NCBI RefSeq assembly: GCF_003201565.1
Contig: NZ_QJJP01000004.1
Location: forward strand, 121,605 to 185,604
Length of the DNA stretch: 64,000 nt
Source of the DNA: Nitrosomonas sp. Nm84
GTDB lineage: Bacteria > Pseudomonadota > Gammaproteobacteria > Burkholderiales > Nitrosomonadaceae
Direction: 5' to 3'
Of the stretch, positions 45,277-54,857 are shown piece after piece. The notes beneath the pieces were generated by a model that searched no databases, had not been told where the DNA came from, and saw only the letters and a program-made list of their open reading frames with translations. Numbering within the stretch: position 1 is the stretch's first letter; every line of letters begins with the position of its first letter. The position numbers were made by a program, and so were the translations under genes.

Positions 45277-45768
45277 ATGTACCAGGCAAAATACATCCCA
45301 AAAAAATCTCTTGGAAACATGCAGAAAGCAATGTGTGGAGCGGTTGCTGTTGAGTTTGCGTTGTTATTGATCCCAATGCTAATGCTCGCACTAGGTGCGG
45401 CTGAGTTTGGGCGGGCGCTGTATCAGTACAACACACTCGTCAAGGCAACCCGCGATTCGGTGCGGCATCTTTCGCACTTGAATCCGACAGGTACTGGTTA
45501 TTCACAAGCACAAACAGAGGCCAAATGCCTCGCGGTATACGGCAATACCGGTTGCACCGGGCAAGCCTTGGCACCTGGATTGACTACCGGTCTGGTAAGC
45601 ATCAATCCCATCAATACCACGACGGCAGTAGGTACAGCGATCACGCTGGTTGAAGTTAAAATTACGGGTTATACGTTTAATTTTTTGCTGGATCCCCGCA
45701 CGTTTCTAGGTGGTGGCGATACATCAATAACATTCGGTGACATTCGCGCAACGATGAGGCAATCATGA
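45277..45768 (+). CDS. tadE: TadE-like pseudopilin
   Basis: About 163 residues with the TadE signature CGAVAVEFALLLIPMLMLALGAAEFGRALYQYNTL, in which prepilin peptidase would cut at the G-A junction and the Glu in VEF is the conserved fifth residue. A periplasmic part follows with a Cys pair (AKCLAVYGNTGC). GAGGTA precedes the ATG. It overlaps the second TadE-like gene by 4 bp. Both are minor pseudopilins of the Tad system. Confidence 0.88.
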   Translation: MYQAKYIPKKSLGNMQKAMCGAVAVEFALLLIPMLMLALGAAEFGRALYQYNTLVKATRDSVRHLSHLNPTGTGYSQAQTEAKCLAVYGNTGCTGQALAPGLTTGLVSINPINTTTAVGTAITLVEVKITGYTFNFLLDPRTFLGGGDTSITFGDIRATMRQS

Positions 45769-46226
45769 AATCTACTCAACGATTTTACCCAAGATCTTTA
45801 TTGATTAATCGATCCAGTCAGCGCGGCGCTGCTGCTGTTGAATTTGCCTTGATTGCTGCACTGTTATTTACACTTTTGTTCGGCATCATGGAAATGAGTC
45901 GCGTACTTTTCTACTGGAATACGGCCACGGAAGCGACACGGCTCGGTGCTCGCTTGGCGGTCGTGTGCAATCAGGATGCAGCAGCTATCAAACAAAAAAT
46001 GCAAGCGATGCTGGGTATTCTAAATACTGGCAACATTACTGTTCAGTATATCGACAAGGATGGAAATAGCTGCGATCAAGACTCATGTAGATCAATCACA
46101 GTCAGCATTTCCGGGTTGACAGTATCAACTCTAATTCCACTTGTGCCGCTGAACATCCAGATGCCGCCTTTTAGCACGACGCTGCCACGAGAGAGCATGG
46201 ATAGCGCTAACCCTGATTGTGCTTGA
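45765..46226 (+). CDS. Second TadE-like (TadF-position) pseudopilin
   Basis: A 153-residue protein with QRGAAAVEFALIAALLFTLLFGIMEMSRVLFYWNTATEATRLGARLAVVC near residues 20-70, the TadE/TadF form with cleavable RGA junction and conserved Glu. The C-terminal domain holds further Cys (SCDQDSC). Coupled by ATGA overlap to the first TadE-like gene. Minor pseudopilins of this type are paired in most Tad loci. Confidence 0.86.
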   Translation: MKSTQRFYPRSLLINRSSQRGAAAVEFALIAALLFTLLFGIMEMSRVLFYWNTATEATRLGARLAVVCNQDAAAIKQKMQAMLGILNTGNITVQYIDKDGNSCDQDSCRSITVSISGLTVSTLIPLVPLNIQMPPFSTTLPRESMDSANPDCA

Positions 46227-46264
46227 GCTGATATGAATAAATCATCTGTATCTGTAAAGAGGAA

Positions 46265-46366
46265 TATGAAATTGGGAATTGTAACTGTCACACAAGACCA
46301 ACAATATCTGCATGATATCCGAGAATATCTTGCTAACACCGACGTATTGCATTCATTCGCTAAATA
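46265..46366 (+). CDS. 33-residue ORF, possible remnant of a CpaE N-terminus
   Basis: A short ORF between the pseudopilin and TadZ genes: it begins MKLGIVTVTQDQQYLHDI and ends DVLHSFAK. AGAGGA lies about 5 bp before the ATG; an in-frame ATG at 46232 would add 11 residues. The start looks like the first strand and helix of a receiver-like domain such as that at the N-terminus of CpaE/TadZ, then stops. It may be a duplication remnant or a small expressed protein. Confidence 0.35.
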
Positions 46367-46392
46367 GTGGTTAACAATAGGAAGGAATAAAA

Positions 46393-47589
46393 GTGATTAT
46401 TGCTGCTATCTCACAGAAACAACAAATTTTGGACAGTATCCGCCAACTCTTATCTGAATTTGATGCATCACATCCATTTACTCAAGGCCAGGATCAGGAA
46501 AGTTCGCATAAGATATTAACTATCAATGGTGGTATACAGCAGGTTGCTGCGGTTGCTGAACAGGAACATCCTGACTTGTTGCTGCTGGAAAGCTCCGATA
46601 CTGGAACCAGTGAGCTACAGGTTTTGAGCAATGTAACGGCGCGATTTCCAAGCTTGGGTGTCATCATGTTATGCCCGACTCAATCCCCGGAGCGGTTAAT
46701 TGAAGTGATGCGCGTAGGTGTTCGCGAAGCGTTACCGACACCACCGACTCGTGAATCATTGCTGGGTGCAATTAATCGGTTTCAGCAAAGGATTAAACAG
46801 GCAGGCATGCCTGTTAGAAGCGGAAAAATTCTGGCATTTATTCCTTGCAAAGGAGGAAGCGGAGCTACATTTTTAGCCACCAATCTGGCTTATACACTGG
46901 CGGCACAAAATAACCAACGAGTTGCCCTAATTGATTTTAATCTTCAGTTGGGAGATGCCTCGTTATTTCTAACTGATAGCAAGCCTCCAGCATCTATTGC
47001 TGATGTCGCCCGACAAATTCATCGGCTGGATGGGTCATTCCTGGCTTCCAGCATGATCCAGGTTCTACCTAATTTGGGTATTTTGGCAGCACCGGATGAA
47101 CCGGAGAAAGCAACGGAAATAAAACCCGAGCATGTCAATCCGATGCTTCAGGTCGCAACCAAGAATTATGATTTTGTCATTCTTGATATTGGCCGGCGCA
47201 TGGATGCTGTATCGATCCAGGCACTCGACAAAGCCGATATGATTTTCCCAGTGTTGCAGCAGACTTTGCCATTTATCCGTGATGCTAAGCGTCTGCTCGA
47301 TGCATTTCACTCATTGGGCTACCACAAGGAAAAGTTGCGGCTTATTGTTAACCGTTATGACAAAAAAAGCGAAATTACGCTGGATGATATTCATAACACA
47401 CTTAGAAATCAGGTCTTTAAATCCATTCCCAATAACTTCTCCGTAGTCGATGAATCAGTGAATCATGGTGTGCCAGTTTTCAAATTGGCTCAGCGCAGTC
47501 CAATTTCCAAAGCGATTGAGGAAATTAGCAATGAATTGAGTCAGAATTCTGAGCGCCAAGGCCGTTGGTTTAAAAAACTATTTTCTTAA
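46393..47589 (+). CDS. tadZ: TadZ/CpaE pilus localisation ATPase
   Basis: A 398-residue protein with an atypical receiver domain (residues 1-125; MIIAAISQKQQILDSI at the start, LLLLESSDTGTSEL at the position of the receiver Asp). A MinD/ParA-type ATPase domain follows, with the deviant Walker A ILAFIPCKGGSGATFLATNLAYTLA near residue 142, which has Ala where Lys-Thr is usual, and IDFNLQLGDASLFL. TadZ sets the pole or site where the Tad machine is built. The start is GTG with GAAGGAA upstream. The changed Walker A (GSGAT) suggests weak or no ATP hydrolysis. Confidence 0.88.
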   Translation: MIIAAISQKQQILDSIRQLLSEFDASHPFTQGQDQESSHKILTINGGIQQVAAVAEQEHPDLLLLESSDTGTSELQVLSNVTARFPSLGVIMLCPTQSPERLIEVMRVGVREALPTPPTRESLLGAINRFQQRIKQAGMPVRSGKILAFIPCKGGSGATFLATNLAYTLAAQNNQRVALIDFNLQLGDASLFLTDSKPPASIADVARQIHRLDGSFLASSMIQVLPNLGILAAPDEPEKATEIKPEHVNPMLQVATKNYDFVILDIGRRMDAVSIQALDKADMIFPVLQQTLPFIRDAKRLLDAFHSLGYHKEKLRLIVNRYDKKSEITLDDIHNTLRNQVFKSIPNNFSVVDESVNHGVPVFKLAQRSPISKAIEEISNELSQNSERQGRWFKKLFS

Positions 47590-47612
47590 CACCTGTTTAT
47601 GGATCATTAATT

Positions 47613-48980
47613 ATGTCTATACGAGATCGTTTGCAACGCTGGGGAGAGACTAATACGACTGTGCCTGAACAGGTACTGATCATGGAAGAAAACACGCTGC
47701 TCGAGAAAAGCTCATATCACGAGCTTAAATCAAGGATTCATCAGAAACTACTCGATCGAGTTGATCTATCTGTGATGGAGCGGTTACCCGCAGATCGTTT
47801 GATGAATGAGATCAAAGATCTCGTTGAACAATTGCTGAATGAAGAAAAAATACCCATCAATCTGACAGAAAGAGGCGGTTTGGTTTCCGATATTCAGCAT
47901 GAGATCATGGGGCTAGGACCATTAGAACCTTTGCTGGTTGATCCGACAATATCTGATATTCTGGTAAATACATACAATCAAGTTTATGTCGAGCGCCGTG
48001 GCAAGCTGGAGCTAACAGATGCGCATTTTGCCGACAACCGCCATTTGATGAGAATTATCGACCGTATCGTATCCAGAATCGGTCGCCGCGTTGATGAATC
48101 CAGCCCGATGGTCGATGCCCGCTTAGCAGATGGTTCCCGTGTCAACGCCATTATTCCGCCACTGGCCTTGGATGGCCCGCTTTTATCTATCCGGAGATTC
48201 CCATCTTCCCCTCTCAAGATGGATGACCTATTGCGCTACAAATCTCTAACGCCGGCCATGGCTGAAGTCATTGCAGGACTGGTTAAAAGCAAGTGCAATA
48301 TTCTTATTTCCGGGGGAACAGGTAGCGGCAAAACCACCTTGCTGAATATCATGTCTAGCTTTATTCCAGTATCTGAAAGGGTTGTAACTATCGAGGATGC
48401 GGCGGAATTGCAGCTTCAACAGCCACATGTCGTGCGACTCGAAACACGTCCACCGAACGTCGAAGGTAAAGGTGAGGTAGCGCAACGTGCATTAGTCCGC
48501 AACAGTTTGCGCATGCGACCAGACCGGGTCATTATCGGTGAAGTGCGTGGCCCGGAAGCCATGGATATGCTGCAAGCCATGAATACAGGTCATGAAGGTT
48601 CCATGGCCACAGTGCATGCCAATACACCTAGAGATGCACTGAGCCGAATTGAAAATATGGTCAGTATGGCTGAAATGAATCTTCCTACTAAAGCTGCACG
48701 ACAACAAATTAGTTCTGCAATCTGGGTCGTCGTTCAAGTTTCTCGCATGACGGATGGAAAACGCAGGCTGATTAGTATTCAGGAGATCACTGGCATGGAA
48801 GGTGACATAATTACCATGCAGGAGATTTTTACTTATAGCCAGACAGGTATAGACGAGAATGGCATTATACAAGGACAATTTCATGCGACTGGCATTCGTC
48901 CCCAATTTGCCGAGCGCTTGAAAGTATTTGGCGTCCCCTTGCGTGACGAATTGTTCGATCCAACCAGAATTTTTAAATAA
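47613..48980 (+). CDS. tadA: Tad secretion ATPase TadA/CpaF
   Basis: A 455-residue hexameric ATPase that powers pilus extension and retraction from the cytosolic face. It has an N-terminal region with [19 protein letters not shown] near residue 105, the Walker [17 protein letters not shown] near 230, the Asp box [12 protein letters not shown], the Walker B-like [35 protein letters not shown], and the CpaF-type end. All catalytic elements are intact. Confidence 0.95.
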   Translation: MSIRDRLQRWGETNTTVPEQVLIMEENTLLEKSSYHELKSRIHQKLLDRVDLSVMERLPADRLMNEIKDLVEQLLNEEKIPINLTERGGLVSDIQHEIMGLGPLEPLLVDPTISDILVNTYNQVYVERRGKLELTDAHFADNRHLMRIIDRIVSRIGRRVDESSPMVDARLADGSRVNAIIPPLALDGPLLSIRRFPSSPLKMDDLLRYKSLTPAMAEVIAGLVKSKCNILISGGTGSGKTTLLNIMSSFIPVSERVVTIEDAAELQLQQPHVVRLETRPPNVEGKGEVAQRALVRNSLRMRPDRVIIGEVRGPEAMDMLQAMNTGHEGSMATVHANTPRDALSRIENMVSMAEMNLPTKAARQQISSAIWVVVQVSRMTDGKRRLISIQEITGMEGDIITMQEIFTYSQTGIDENGIIQGQFHATGIRPQFAERLKVFGVPLRDELFDPTRIFK

Positions 48981-48997
48981 AAGGGTTCTTTGCAAAA

Positions 48998-49972
48998 ATG
49001 GACTATGCTTATTATCTGTTTATCGCATTGGCATTTATCGCAATTGTTCTATTTCTGGAAGGCCTCTACTTGACGTGGAATGCCTATAAAGGACCGGAAG
49101 CAATTCGTATCGAGAAACGGTTGCAGACAATTTCTGCCGGTTGGCAGGATTCAAGCGATCAAAATCTGATCAAACAGCGATTATTAAGTGATTCCCCGAC
49201 ATTAGAACGTCTGCTATTACAAATTCCGCGAATTCATAGTCTCGACCGGCTGCTGGTTCAGTCAGGCATGCAAATCAATGTAACGGGGTTTCTAGGTTAC
49301 ACAAGCTTAGCAGCGCTCGGCGGTTTAGCCATCGCATCGTTACTGAATCTGCATTTCACATTTTCATTACTCTGTCTGGTAATAGCAGGATCGCTCCCTG
49401 TGCTGTTGGTAATAAGCGCACGCCACAAACGCTTATTAAAAATTGAAGAACAACTACCCGATGCCATTGATTTAATGGCGCGTGCATTGAAAGCTGGCCA
49501 TGCTTTTTCGGGAGCACTGCAAATGGTTGCCAGTGAAGGTGCACAGCCCATTGCGGATGAGTTTCGCATAACCTTTGAAGAAATCAACTATGGCATTTCA
49601 ATGCAGGATGCACTCATGAATCTGAGTATGCGCGTGCCCAGTACCGACCTGCGCTATCTTGTTATTGCCGTGCTGATTCAACGTGAGAGTGGTGGTAATT
49701 TGGCGGAACTGCTTGAAAGCATCAGCAGCCTGATCAGAGCACGCCTGAAGTTATTAGGAACCATTCGCGTGCTGTCAGCAGAAGGACGTTTGTCGGCGTG
49801 GATCTTGGGTTGCTTACCCTTTGCATTGGCACTGGTTTTCCAGCTGGTTAATCCAGGGTACCTGAATTTATTGTTTACAGATCCATTAGGGCATTTACTG
49901 CTTGGTGGTTCATTAACCATGATGGTGATCGGAATTTTTGCCATGTGGCGTATTATCAAAATTCGGGTATAA
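48998..49972 (+). CDS. tadB: Tad inner-membrane platform protein TadB
   Basis: A 324-residue T2SSF-family protein with an N-terminal helix, a helix pair near residues 95-140, the cytoplasmic T2SSF domain (EEQLPDAIDLMARALKAGHAFSGALQMVASEGAQPIADEF, about 150-190) and two C-terminal helices. It forms with TadC the platform onto which TadA acts. It is 17 bp downstream of tadA. Confidence 0.92.
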   Translation: MDYAYYLFIALAFIAIVLFLEGLYLTWNAYKGPEAIRIEKRLQTISAGWQDSSDQNLIKQRLLSDSPTLERLLLQIPRIHSLDRLLVQSGMQINVTGFLGYTSLAALGGLAIASLLNLHFTFSLLCLVIAGSLPVLLVISARHKRLLKIEEQLPDAIDLMARALKAGHAFSGALQMVASEGAQPIADEFRITFEEINYGISMQDALMNLSMRVPSTDLRYLVIAVLIQRESGGNLAELLESISSLIRARLKLLGTIRVLSAEGRLSAWILGCLPFALALVFQLVNPGYLNLLFTDPLGHLLLGGSLTMMVIGIFAMWRIIKIRV

Positions 49973-50036
49973 CTCTAATCTGATACATGGATCTACTTGT
50001 ATTGACTGCTGCACTGTAATCTGGAGTAAATAAATC

Positions 50037-50978
50037 ATGATCATGATTCAAATAGCATATCTAATTATCATTTTTTTTGCTGTAGCAGTCGGTGTTTTTG
50101 GATTGATGCGATTATTAACACCTAATCCAACGCAATCGCGGCTGGAGCAAATTGCCTCAGAGCATACTGAATCCTCTTTAAACGAATCCAACCAATGGGA
50201 ACAGGTTGCCAATAAGCTCACAGGCCCGTTTGCCAAGCTTTCGCTGCCAAGTGAAGATTGGGAAAACTCTCCTTTGCGCACTCGTTTTATGCATGCAGGT
50301 TACCGTTCACAATCAGTACCCTTCTTTTATTTTGGAGGAAAAACATTGCTGGCATTGATCTTGCCAGGTATTTTCTTTCTTTATGTGGGCGTCAGCCGTT
50401 TGCAGGTAAATGCTGATATCTCTTTGCTGTTTTTTCTCGCATTAGCCGCAGGGGGGTATTATCTACCAAATTTAATCTTGGCACATATCATTAAAATACG
50501 TCAACGTGACTTGTTTGAAAATTTTCCTGATGCTATTGATCTAATGACAGTTTGTGTGGAAGCGGGATTGGGGCTAGATGCCGCGATGAAAAAGGTCGGA
50601 GAAGAAATGCATGTCAAATGCAAGCCATTGGCGGAAGAACTTCATTTGGTCAATCTGGAAATGCGCGCAGGTAGGAGCCGTGATCAGGCATTACGCAATC
50701 TGGCATTGCGCACCGGCGTTGAAGAGATCGAAGGGCTGGTCGCAATGCTGATACAAGCCGATCGTTTTGGTACCAGTGTTGCAGCGTCTCTACGAGTTCA
50801 TTCCGATATGTTGCGTACTAAACGTCGCTTACGTGCAGAAGAAGCGGCAGCCAAGATAGCGCTCAAGCTGCTATTCCCGCTTATTTTCTTTATCTTTCCA
50901 GCACTGCTTGTGGTTATCGTTGGCCCAGCAATTATTAGCATTTCCCGCACCCTGTTGCCCACAATGGCAGGTGGTTAA
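50037..50978 (+). CDS. tadC: Tad inner-membrane platform protein TadC
   Basis: A 313-residue T2SSF-family partner of TadB. The cytoplasmic domain has FENFPDAIDLMTVCVEAGLGLDAAMKKVGEEM (about 160-192) and RTGVEEIEGLVAMLIQADRFGTSVAASLRVHSDMLRTKRRLRAEE. Helices lie at the N-terminus, near 100-145 and at the C-terminus. It lies 64 bp after tadB. Confidence 0.92.
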   Translation: MIMIQIAYLIIIFFAVAVGVFGLMRLLTPNPTQSRLEQIASEHTESSLNESNQWEQVANKLTGPFAKLSLPSEDWENSPLRTRFMHAGYRSQSVPFFYFGGKTLLALILPGIFFLYVGVSRLQVNADISLLFFLALAAGGYYLPNLILAHIIKIRQRDLFENFPDAIDLMTVCVEAGLGLDAAMKKVGEEMHVKCKPLAEELHLVNLEMRAGRSRDQALRNLALRTGVEEIEGLVAMLIQADRFGTSVAASLRVHSDMLRTKRRLRAEEAAAKIALKLLFPLIFFIFPALLVVIVGPAIISISRTLLPTMAGG

Positions 50979-50997
50979 TTAAAGGAGCTATGAACTT

Positions 50998-51531
50998 ATG
51001 TACAAACTAAAACAATCACTGTTGATCATTGGCTGTCTGCTGATACTAGGAGGATGTGCCGCCCCCCAGCAAAAGAATAATAATGCAATCGGCATGCTAC
51101 CTAATTCTGAAGATGCACGCTTGATGGATGCTAAAAAGTTATATCAATTGGGTCGCGAATACCATCAGAAAAATGAATATGCTGAAGCGATTAGTGTCTA
51201 CGAAAAAGTTATTGAACTAATGCCTGATAATTACGAGGCCTATAATAACATGGGAGTGATTTACTCAACATTAGGTGAACATGAATTGGGAGTTCAGTAT
51301 ATTAGCGAAGCTATCAGATTAGCACCACTGGTATCTCACTTACACAATAACCTAGGTTACGCCTTATTAAAACAAGGACGTAATAGCGAAGCAGCCGGTG
51401 CATTTGAACGTGCCTTGCAACTCGATCCAGGAAATTTACATGCGCGCAATAATCTGGAATCAGCATATAAGCTAATGGGGTGTGTTCAGGGTCAGTCTTG
51501 CGGGCAATGGCAAGAGCCAAAGCAGCCATAG
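50998..51531 (+). CDS. tadD: TadD-like TPR lipoprotein
   Basis: A 177-residue protein with a lipobox (LLILGGC, mature Cys near residue 20) and about three TPR units: AKKLYQLGREYHQKNEYAEAISVYEKVIEL, NYEAYNNMGVIYSTLGEHELGVQYISEAIRL and VSHLHNNLGYALLKQGRNSEAAGAFERAL. TadD proteins are outer-membrane lipoproteins needed for secretin assembly. AAAGGAG precedes the ATG. Confidence 0.86.
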   Translation: MYKLKQSLLIIGCLLILGGCAAPQQKNNNAIGMLPNSEDARLMDAKKLYQLGREYHQKNEYAEAISVYEKVIELMPDNYEAYNNMGVIYSTLGEHELGVQYISEAIRLAPLVSHLHNNLGYALLKQGRNSEAAGAFERALQLDPGNLHARNNLESAYKLMGCVQGQSCGQWQEPKQP

Positions 51532-51615
51532 TTCTAGATTTAAGCAGTTCAAGTTATATTAGTATCAGGCAGCTATTCTAGAAGCATAATCATAGAAAGT
51601 ATCAGGAGAACCACT

Positions 51616-52710
51616 ATGTTCAAGATAAAACAACTTAGTTGGATGGTAGGCTGTACGCTTGCATTAAATGGATGCGCTTTTATTCAAAAAGACGCATCAT
51701 TTGCAGATATTGAAATCAAGCCGGTGATGAATATAAAGCATGCCAATGGCAGTCCCAAGATTATGTATTTATTAGGGCGATATTATCAAGGCAAGATAGA
51801 TTATCAAAGAGCAATAGCTGCTTATGCGAGAGCGTTGGAAGAGAAGCCTGATTATGTTGAAGTACATAATGGTCTGGGTGTTATTTATTCCATACAAGGT
51901 CGATATGAACTGTCATTACAGCATTTCCATAAGGCCATTGAAATTTCGCCCAAGGAAACTTATTTGTACAATAATCTTGGCTATGCGTATCTGACTCAGG
52001 GAAATGAAGCTGAAGCAGTTAAGTCACTCGAAAAAGCACTGCTGCTGGATCCGGAAAACGAAAGGGCGCGCCTTAATTTGGCGGTTGCACATGAAAGAAT
52101 CGATTTAACCGATAAAACTGCTTCATTACAGGCAGCTTCGGTTAATCCTCCGCCACCTGTTATGCATGAAACTATCCAAGCTAACTTGAAAGAACCTCAT
52201 CATCATGAGTCAGTATTAAATGATACTTCTGACTCAAAACTTACTCATACATCACCGCATATTTATGAATATAAGGCTAAGAAGAGTGAGTCATTAGTCA
52301 CTGTATCTTCTGAGCAAACTTCCCAGCTTAAAGATTCCAGCCCGCTTGATAATAAAGCTATCCGAATAGAAGTCTCAAACGGTAATGGTATGACAGGCAT
52401 GGCGAGACAGGTATCTGTTTTTTTTCAACAATACGGTCATGCAGGAGCAAGGCTGACAAATCATCAAACGTATAATCAATACCAGACGGAAATATACTAT
52501 CAACCAGGTAATTATCAACAAGCCTATCAGATTAATCAGATGTTACCAAAGCAGGTTAAACTGGTAGAAAGTAATAAGCTGCGAAACGATATACAGGTTA
52601 AAATTCTACTCGGGCAAGATTACTCCCGTGAAATCACTCATTTCAGCAGAAAAGATCAGATCCAAATCAGTCAGAACTCCGAACAGTCTATAGCTAAGGC
52701 GATAAATTAG
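51616..52710 (+). CDS. TPR lipoprotein with C-terminal LytR_C domain
   Basis: A 364-residue exported lipoprotein (lipobox LALNGC, mature Cys near residue 18). It has three TPR units (about 45-150; for example VEVHNGLGVIYSIQGRYELSLQHFHKAIEI), a flexible linker, and a C-terminal LytR_C-type domain starting IRIEVSNGNGMTGMARQVSVFFQQYG near residue 255. LytR_C domains are thought to bind cell-wall or periplasmic partners. It follows tadD by 84 bp and probably ends the Tad operon. It may be a second TadD-like factor tying the machine to peptidoglycan. Confidence 0.8.
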   Translation: MFKIKQLSWMVGCTLALNGCAFIQKDASFADIEIKPVMNIKHANGSPKIMYLLGRYYQGKIDYQRAIAAYARALEEKPDYVEVHNGLGVIYSIQGRYELSLQHFHKAIEISPKETYLYNNLGYAYLTQGNEAEAVKSLEKALLLDPENERARLNLAVAHERIDLTDKTASLQAASVNPPPPVMHETIQANLKEPHHHESVLNDTSDSKLTHTSPHIYEYKAKKSESLVTVSSEQTSQLKDSSPLDNKAIRIEVSNGNGMTGMARQVSVFFQQYGHAGARLTNHQTYNQYQTEIYYQPGNYQQAYQINQMLPKQVKLVESNKLRNDIQVKILLGQDYSREITHFSRKDQIQISQNSEQSIAKAIN

Positions 52711-52848
52711 AAAATCTCCTTTGCACGCACGGCGGATAACATCAAAACTTGGAAAGTACATAAGATACAATATATTGATTAACTGCATAATTGTATCATT
52801 TGTCAGTTTTTTCTACCGCGTGAAGACTTCCTTCTATTGTGTTGATTC

Positions 52849-52882
52849 ATACTGGATTTGCACTCATGTACAAATCCAGTAT
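52849..52882. terminator. Hairpin at the convergent end of the Tad operon
   Basis: ATACTGGATTTG (52849-52860) and CAAATCCAGTAT (52871-52882) form a perfect 12-bp stem with a 10-nt loop in the 180-bp gap between convergent genes. There is no long T-run on either side. Confidence 0.55.
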
Positions 52883-52890
52883 TATGAATT

Positions 52891-54327
52891 CTACAATTCT
52901 ACAAAATAGTTAGCTGCTGCCGCATCAACAGTTGCCATTGTAAATACTGGCGGCTCTTTTAAGAATCTTGAGAAATCAACAATCTGATCAATAATGTCCC
53001 GGGGATGGCTACCAACGAGCGGCCTACCGGTTTTCCGGTAATAAGTATCCAAAAGATGATTAGCCACATTTTCGTTATATTCGATACCTTGTTTTATACA
53101 GACACGCCGAAGAATTTCTTTATATTCATCCTCAGTTGAGTAAGGTGTTTTTATTTTATGGCGGATGCGGCGTAAAAACGCTTCATCAACTAAATCCATA
53201 GGGTGCAAATTAGTGCTAAAAATATTAATTTGATCAAAAGGTATTTCAAATTTCATACCTGTATGTAAAGACAGAAAATCTGTACCGCGTTCAAGAGGAA
53301 CTATCCAGCGATTTAGCATCTCACGGGGCGGAATTTTCTGACGACCAAAATCATCTAGGATGAATACACCGTTTGCGGCTTTCATTTGAATGGGGGCTTC
53401 ATAAAATTTACTATTGATATCAAAGCGTAGGTCAAGCATGTCCGTGGTAAACTCTCCTCCAGCCATTACCACGGGGCGGCGGCATTTTTTCCACCGTGGA
53501 TCATACTTCAGATTGACGGTGATATCGAGCTGAGCACTGCCGGTAGTTTCTTCTTCAAAGCAGAAATGTATAGCCGGATCATATAAGCAGATTACCTGTC
53601 CATTTACTTCGACTGCATGGGGTATGTAAATATCACCGGGTAGTGCGCGTCCCAATGCTTCAGCAAGACTTGATTTTCCTGTACCTGGCGGGCCATACAG
53701 AAAGATAGCTCGCCCGGAACTGAAAGCCGGGCCTAGTTGATTAAGTAATTGTTCACTAACGACCATGTGGCTAAGGGATCTGCGTATCCATTCGCTATCA
53801 ATCTCAATCTGCTGAACATATTGTTGAACAAGTATGCGTGTATAGTCTTGCAAAGGAACCGGCGCAGCGCCGACGTAAAGACTTACATCCAGCGCCGCCT
53901 TCGCTCTCTCACGGCCGCGTTGTGTCAATTCAAAGATTTGAGTTTCGCGTCCATAACTTGCCGCCGAGCGAATGGCAATCAATTGATCTGCCTTAAGTAG
54001 CTCAATGAGTTCATCAATAACGCTAAATGGAAGGCAGAGTTTCTGCATGACTTGACGCATGGTAAAAGTGCCTGCTTCTTGATAAGCAGCCTTTAATAGA
54101 AGATCGCTAAGAAATGCTTCACTTAATCCAGTGTTAAATATTTTTAACGGTATAGGCGGAACAGGATGGAGTATCTGTCTTATCTGTTCAGTGGTTAGGA
54201 GGCCCAATGAAACCAAGCAATCTTCTAATTTACTGCCACTCTGTTTTTGGTTGATTTTTACTTGGGCCAATTGTGCCGCTGATATAAAACCTTCTCTAAT
54301 TAATAATTCACCAATTGGGTCTGCCAT
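52891..54327 (-). CDS. AAA+ ATPase with MshEN-like N-terminal domain
   Basis: A 478-residue cytosolic protein. Residues 1-55 (MADPIGELLIREGFISAAQLAQVKINQK ... SLGLLTTEQIRQIL) look like the MshEN/GspE N-terminal domain, which in other proteins binds c-di-GMP. A winged-helix-like part follows (about 60-150). The AAA+ domain has Walker A AIFLYGPPGTGKSSLAEALG near residue 208, Walker B GVFILDDFGR, sensor-1-like NIFSTNLHP and an arginine finger region FLRRIRHKI. It sits convergent to the Tad operon. Role unknown; a regulatory or assembly role for surface structures is inferred from neighbours. Confidence 0.75.
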   Translation of the reverse strand: MADPIGELLIREGFISAAQLAQVKINQKQSGSKLEDCLVSLGLLTTEQIRQILHPVPPIPLKIFNTGLSEAFLSDLLLKAAYQEAGTFTMRQVMQKLCLPFSVIDELIELLKADQLIAIRSAASYGRETQIFELTQRGRERAKAALDVSLYVGAAPVPLQDYTRILVQQYVQQIEIDSEWIRRSLSHMVVSEQLLNQLGPAFSSGRAIFLYGPPGTGKSSLAEALGRALPGDIYIPHAVEVNGQVICLYDPAIHFCFEEETTGSAQLDITVNLKYDPRWKKCRRPVVMAGGEFTTDMLDLRFDINSKFYEAPIQMKAANGVFILDDFGRQKIPPREMLNRWIVPLERGTDFLSLHTGMKFEIPFDQINIFSTNLHPMDLVDEAFLRRIRHKIKTPYSTEDEYKEILRRVCIKQGIEYNENVANHLLDTYYRKTGRPLVGSHPRDIIDQIVDFSRFLKEPPVFTMATVDAAAANYFVEL

Positions 54328-54542
54328 AACACTTTCCTTAATATAAAAATTAAAAGTAATAAGCTGAAACTACACTAGATAACTAACGACTTAATTTAAT
54401 TAAGCAATATTTAAATCAAGTTAACGGACAAATATTGTTTTTCTTCATAAAAGAAGGGGCTTCGCAAATTCGGACAGTCGGAAAAGTGTTAGTCTTGCTC
54501 AACCCAAGCCGTGTAATAGACGGCAAGAAAAGGAGCGAGAGT

Positions 54543-54658
54543 ATGAGAAGGACGAGAAGGAATCACGCAGCGGGATTCAAAGCCAAAATGGCAATAGCCG
54601 CAATCAAGGGTGATAGGACCCTGGCTGAGTTAGCTGAACAATTTTTGATGGAGACTGT
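54543..54658 (+). pseudogene. IS3-family OrfA fragment
   Basis: Starts MRRTRRNHAAGFKAKMAIAAIKGDRTLAELAEQF, the N-terminus of an IS3-type OrfA helix-turn-helix protein, preceded by AAGGAGCGAG. The similarity stops abruptly near 54653, where sequence resembling an IS256-type end (GGAGACTGTAAATTTAACTG) begins. Confidence 0.7.
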
Positions 54659-54659
54659 A

Positions 54660-54790
54660 AATTTAACTGTGTAACTGTCTGAATTAGACATACGCAATCA
54701 GTCGTTCTTCGAATTCGATCATAAAACGATTCAAAGCCGCTTTCCAGTTTTTTTATTGGCATGGTCCAGTTTCGAGATGCTCCCTGGGTA
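54660..54790 (-). mobile_element. IS256-like transposase tail and element end
   Basis: The minus strand reads ERITQGASRNWTMPIKK, then after a one-base slip in a run of A, WKAALNRFMIEFEERLIAYV and a stop at 54684-54686. This resembles the C-terminus of IS256-family transposases. The possible terminal repeat lies at about 54660-54685. Only about 130 bp remain; the rest of the element is deleted. Confidence 0.55.
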
Positions 54791-54857
54791 ATCCTCTCAA
54801 AAATTAATCGAGCAAAGCAGTAGAATTTTCTATCGTAGACGAAGAGGAATTTTACTG

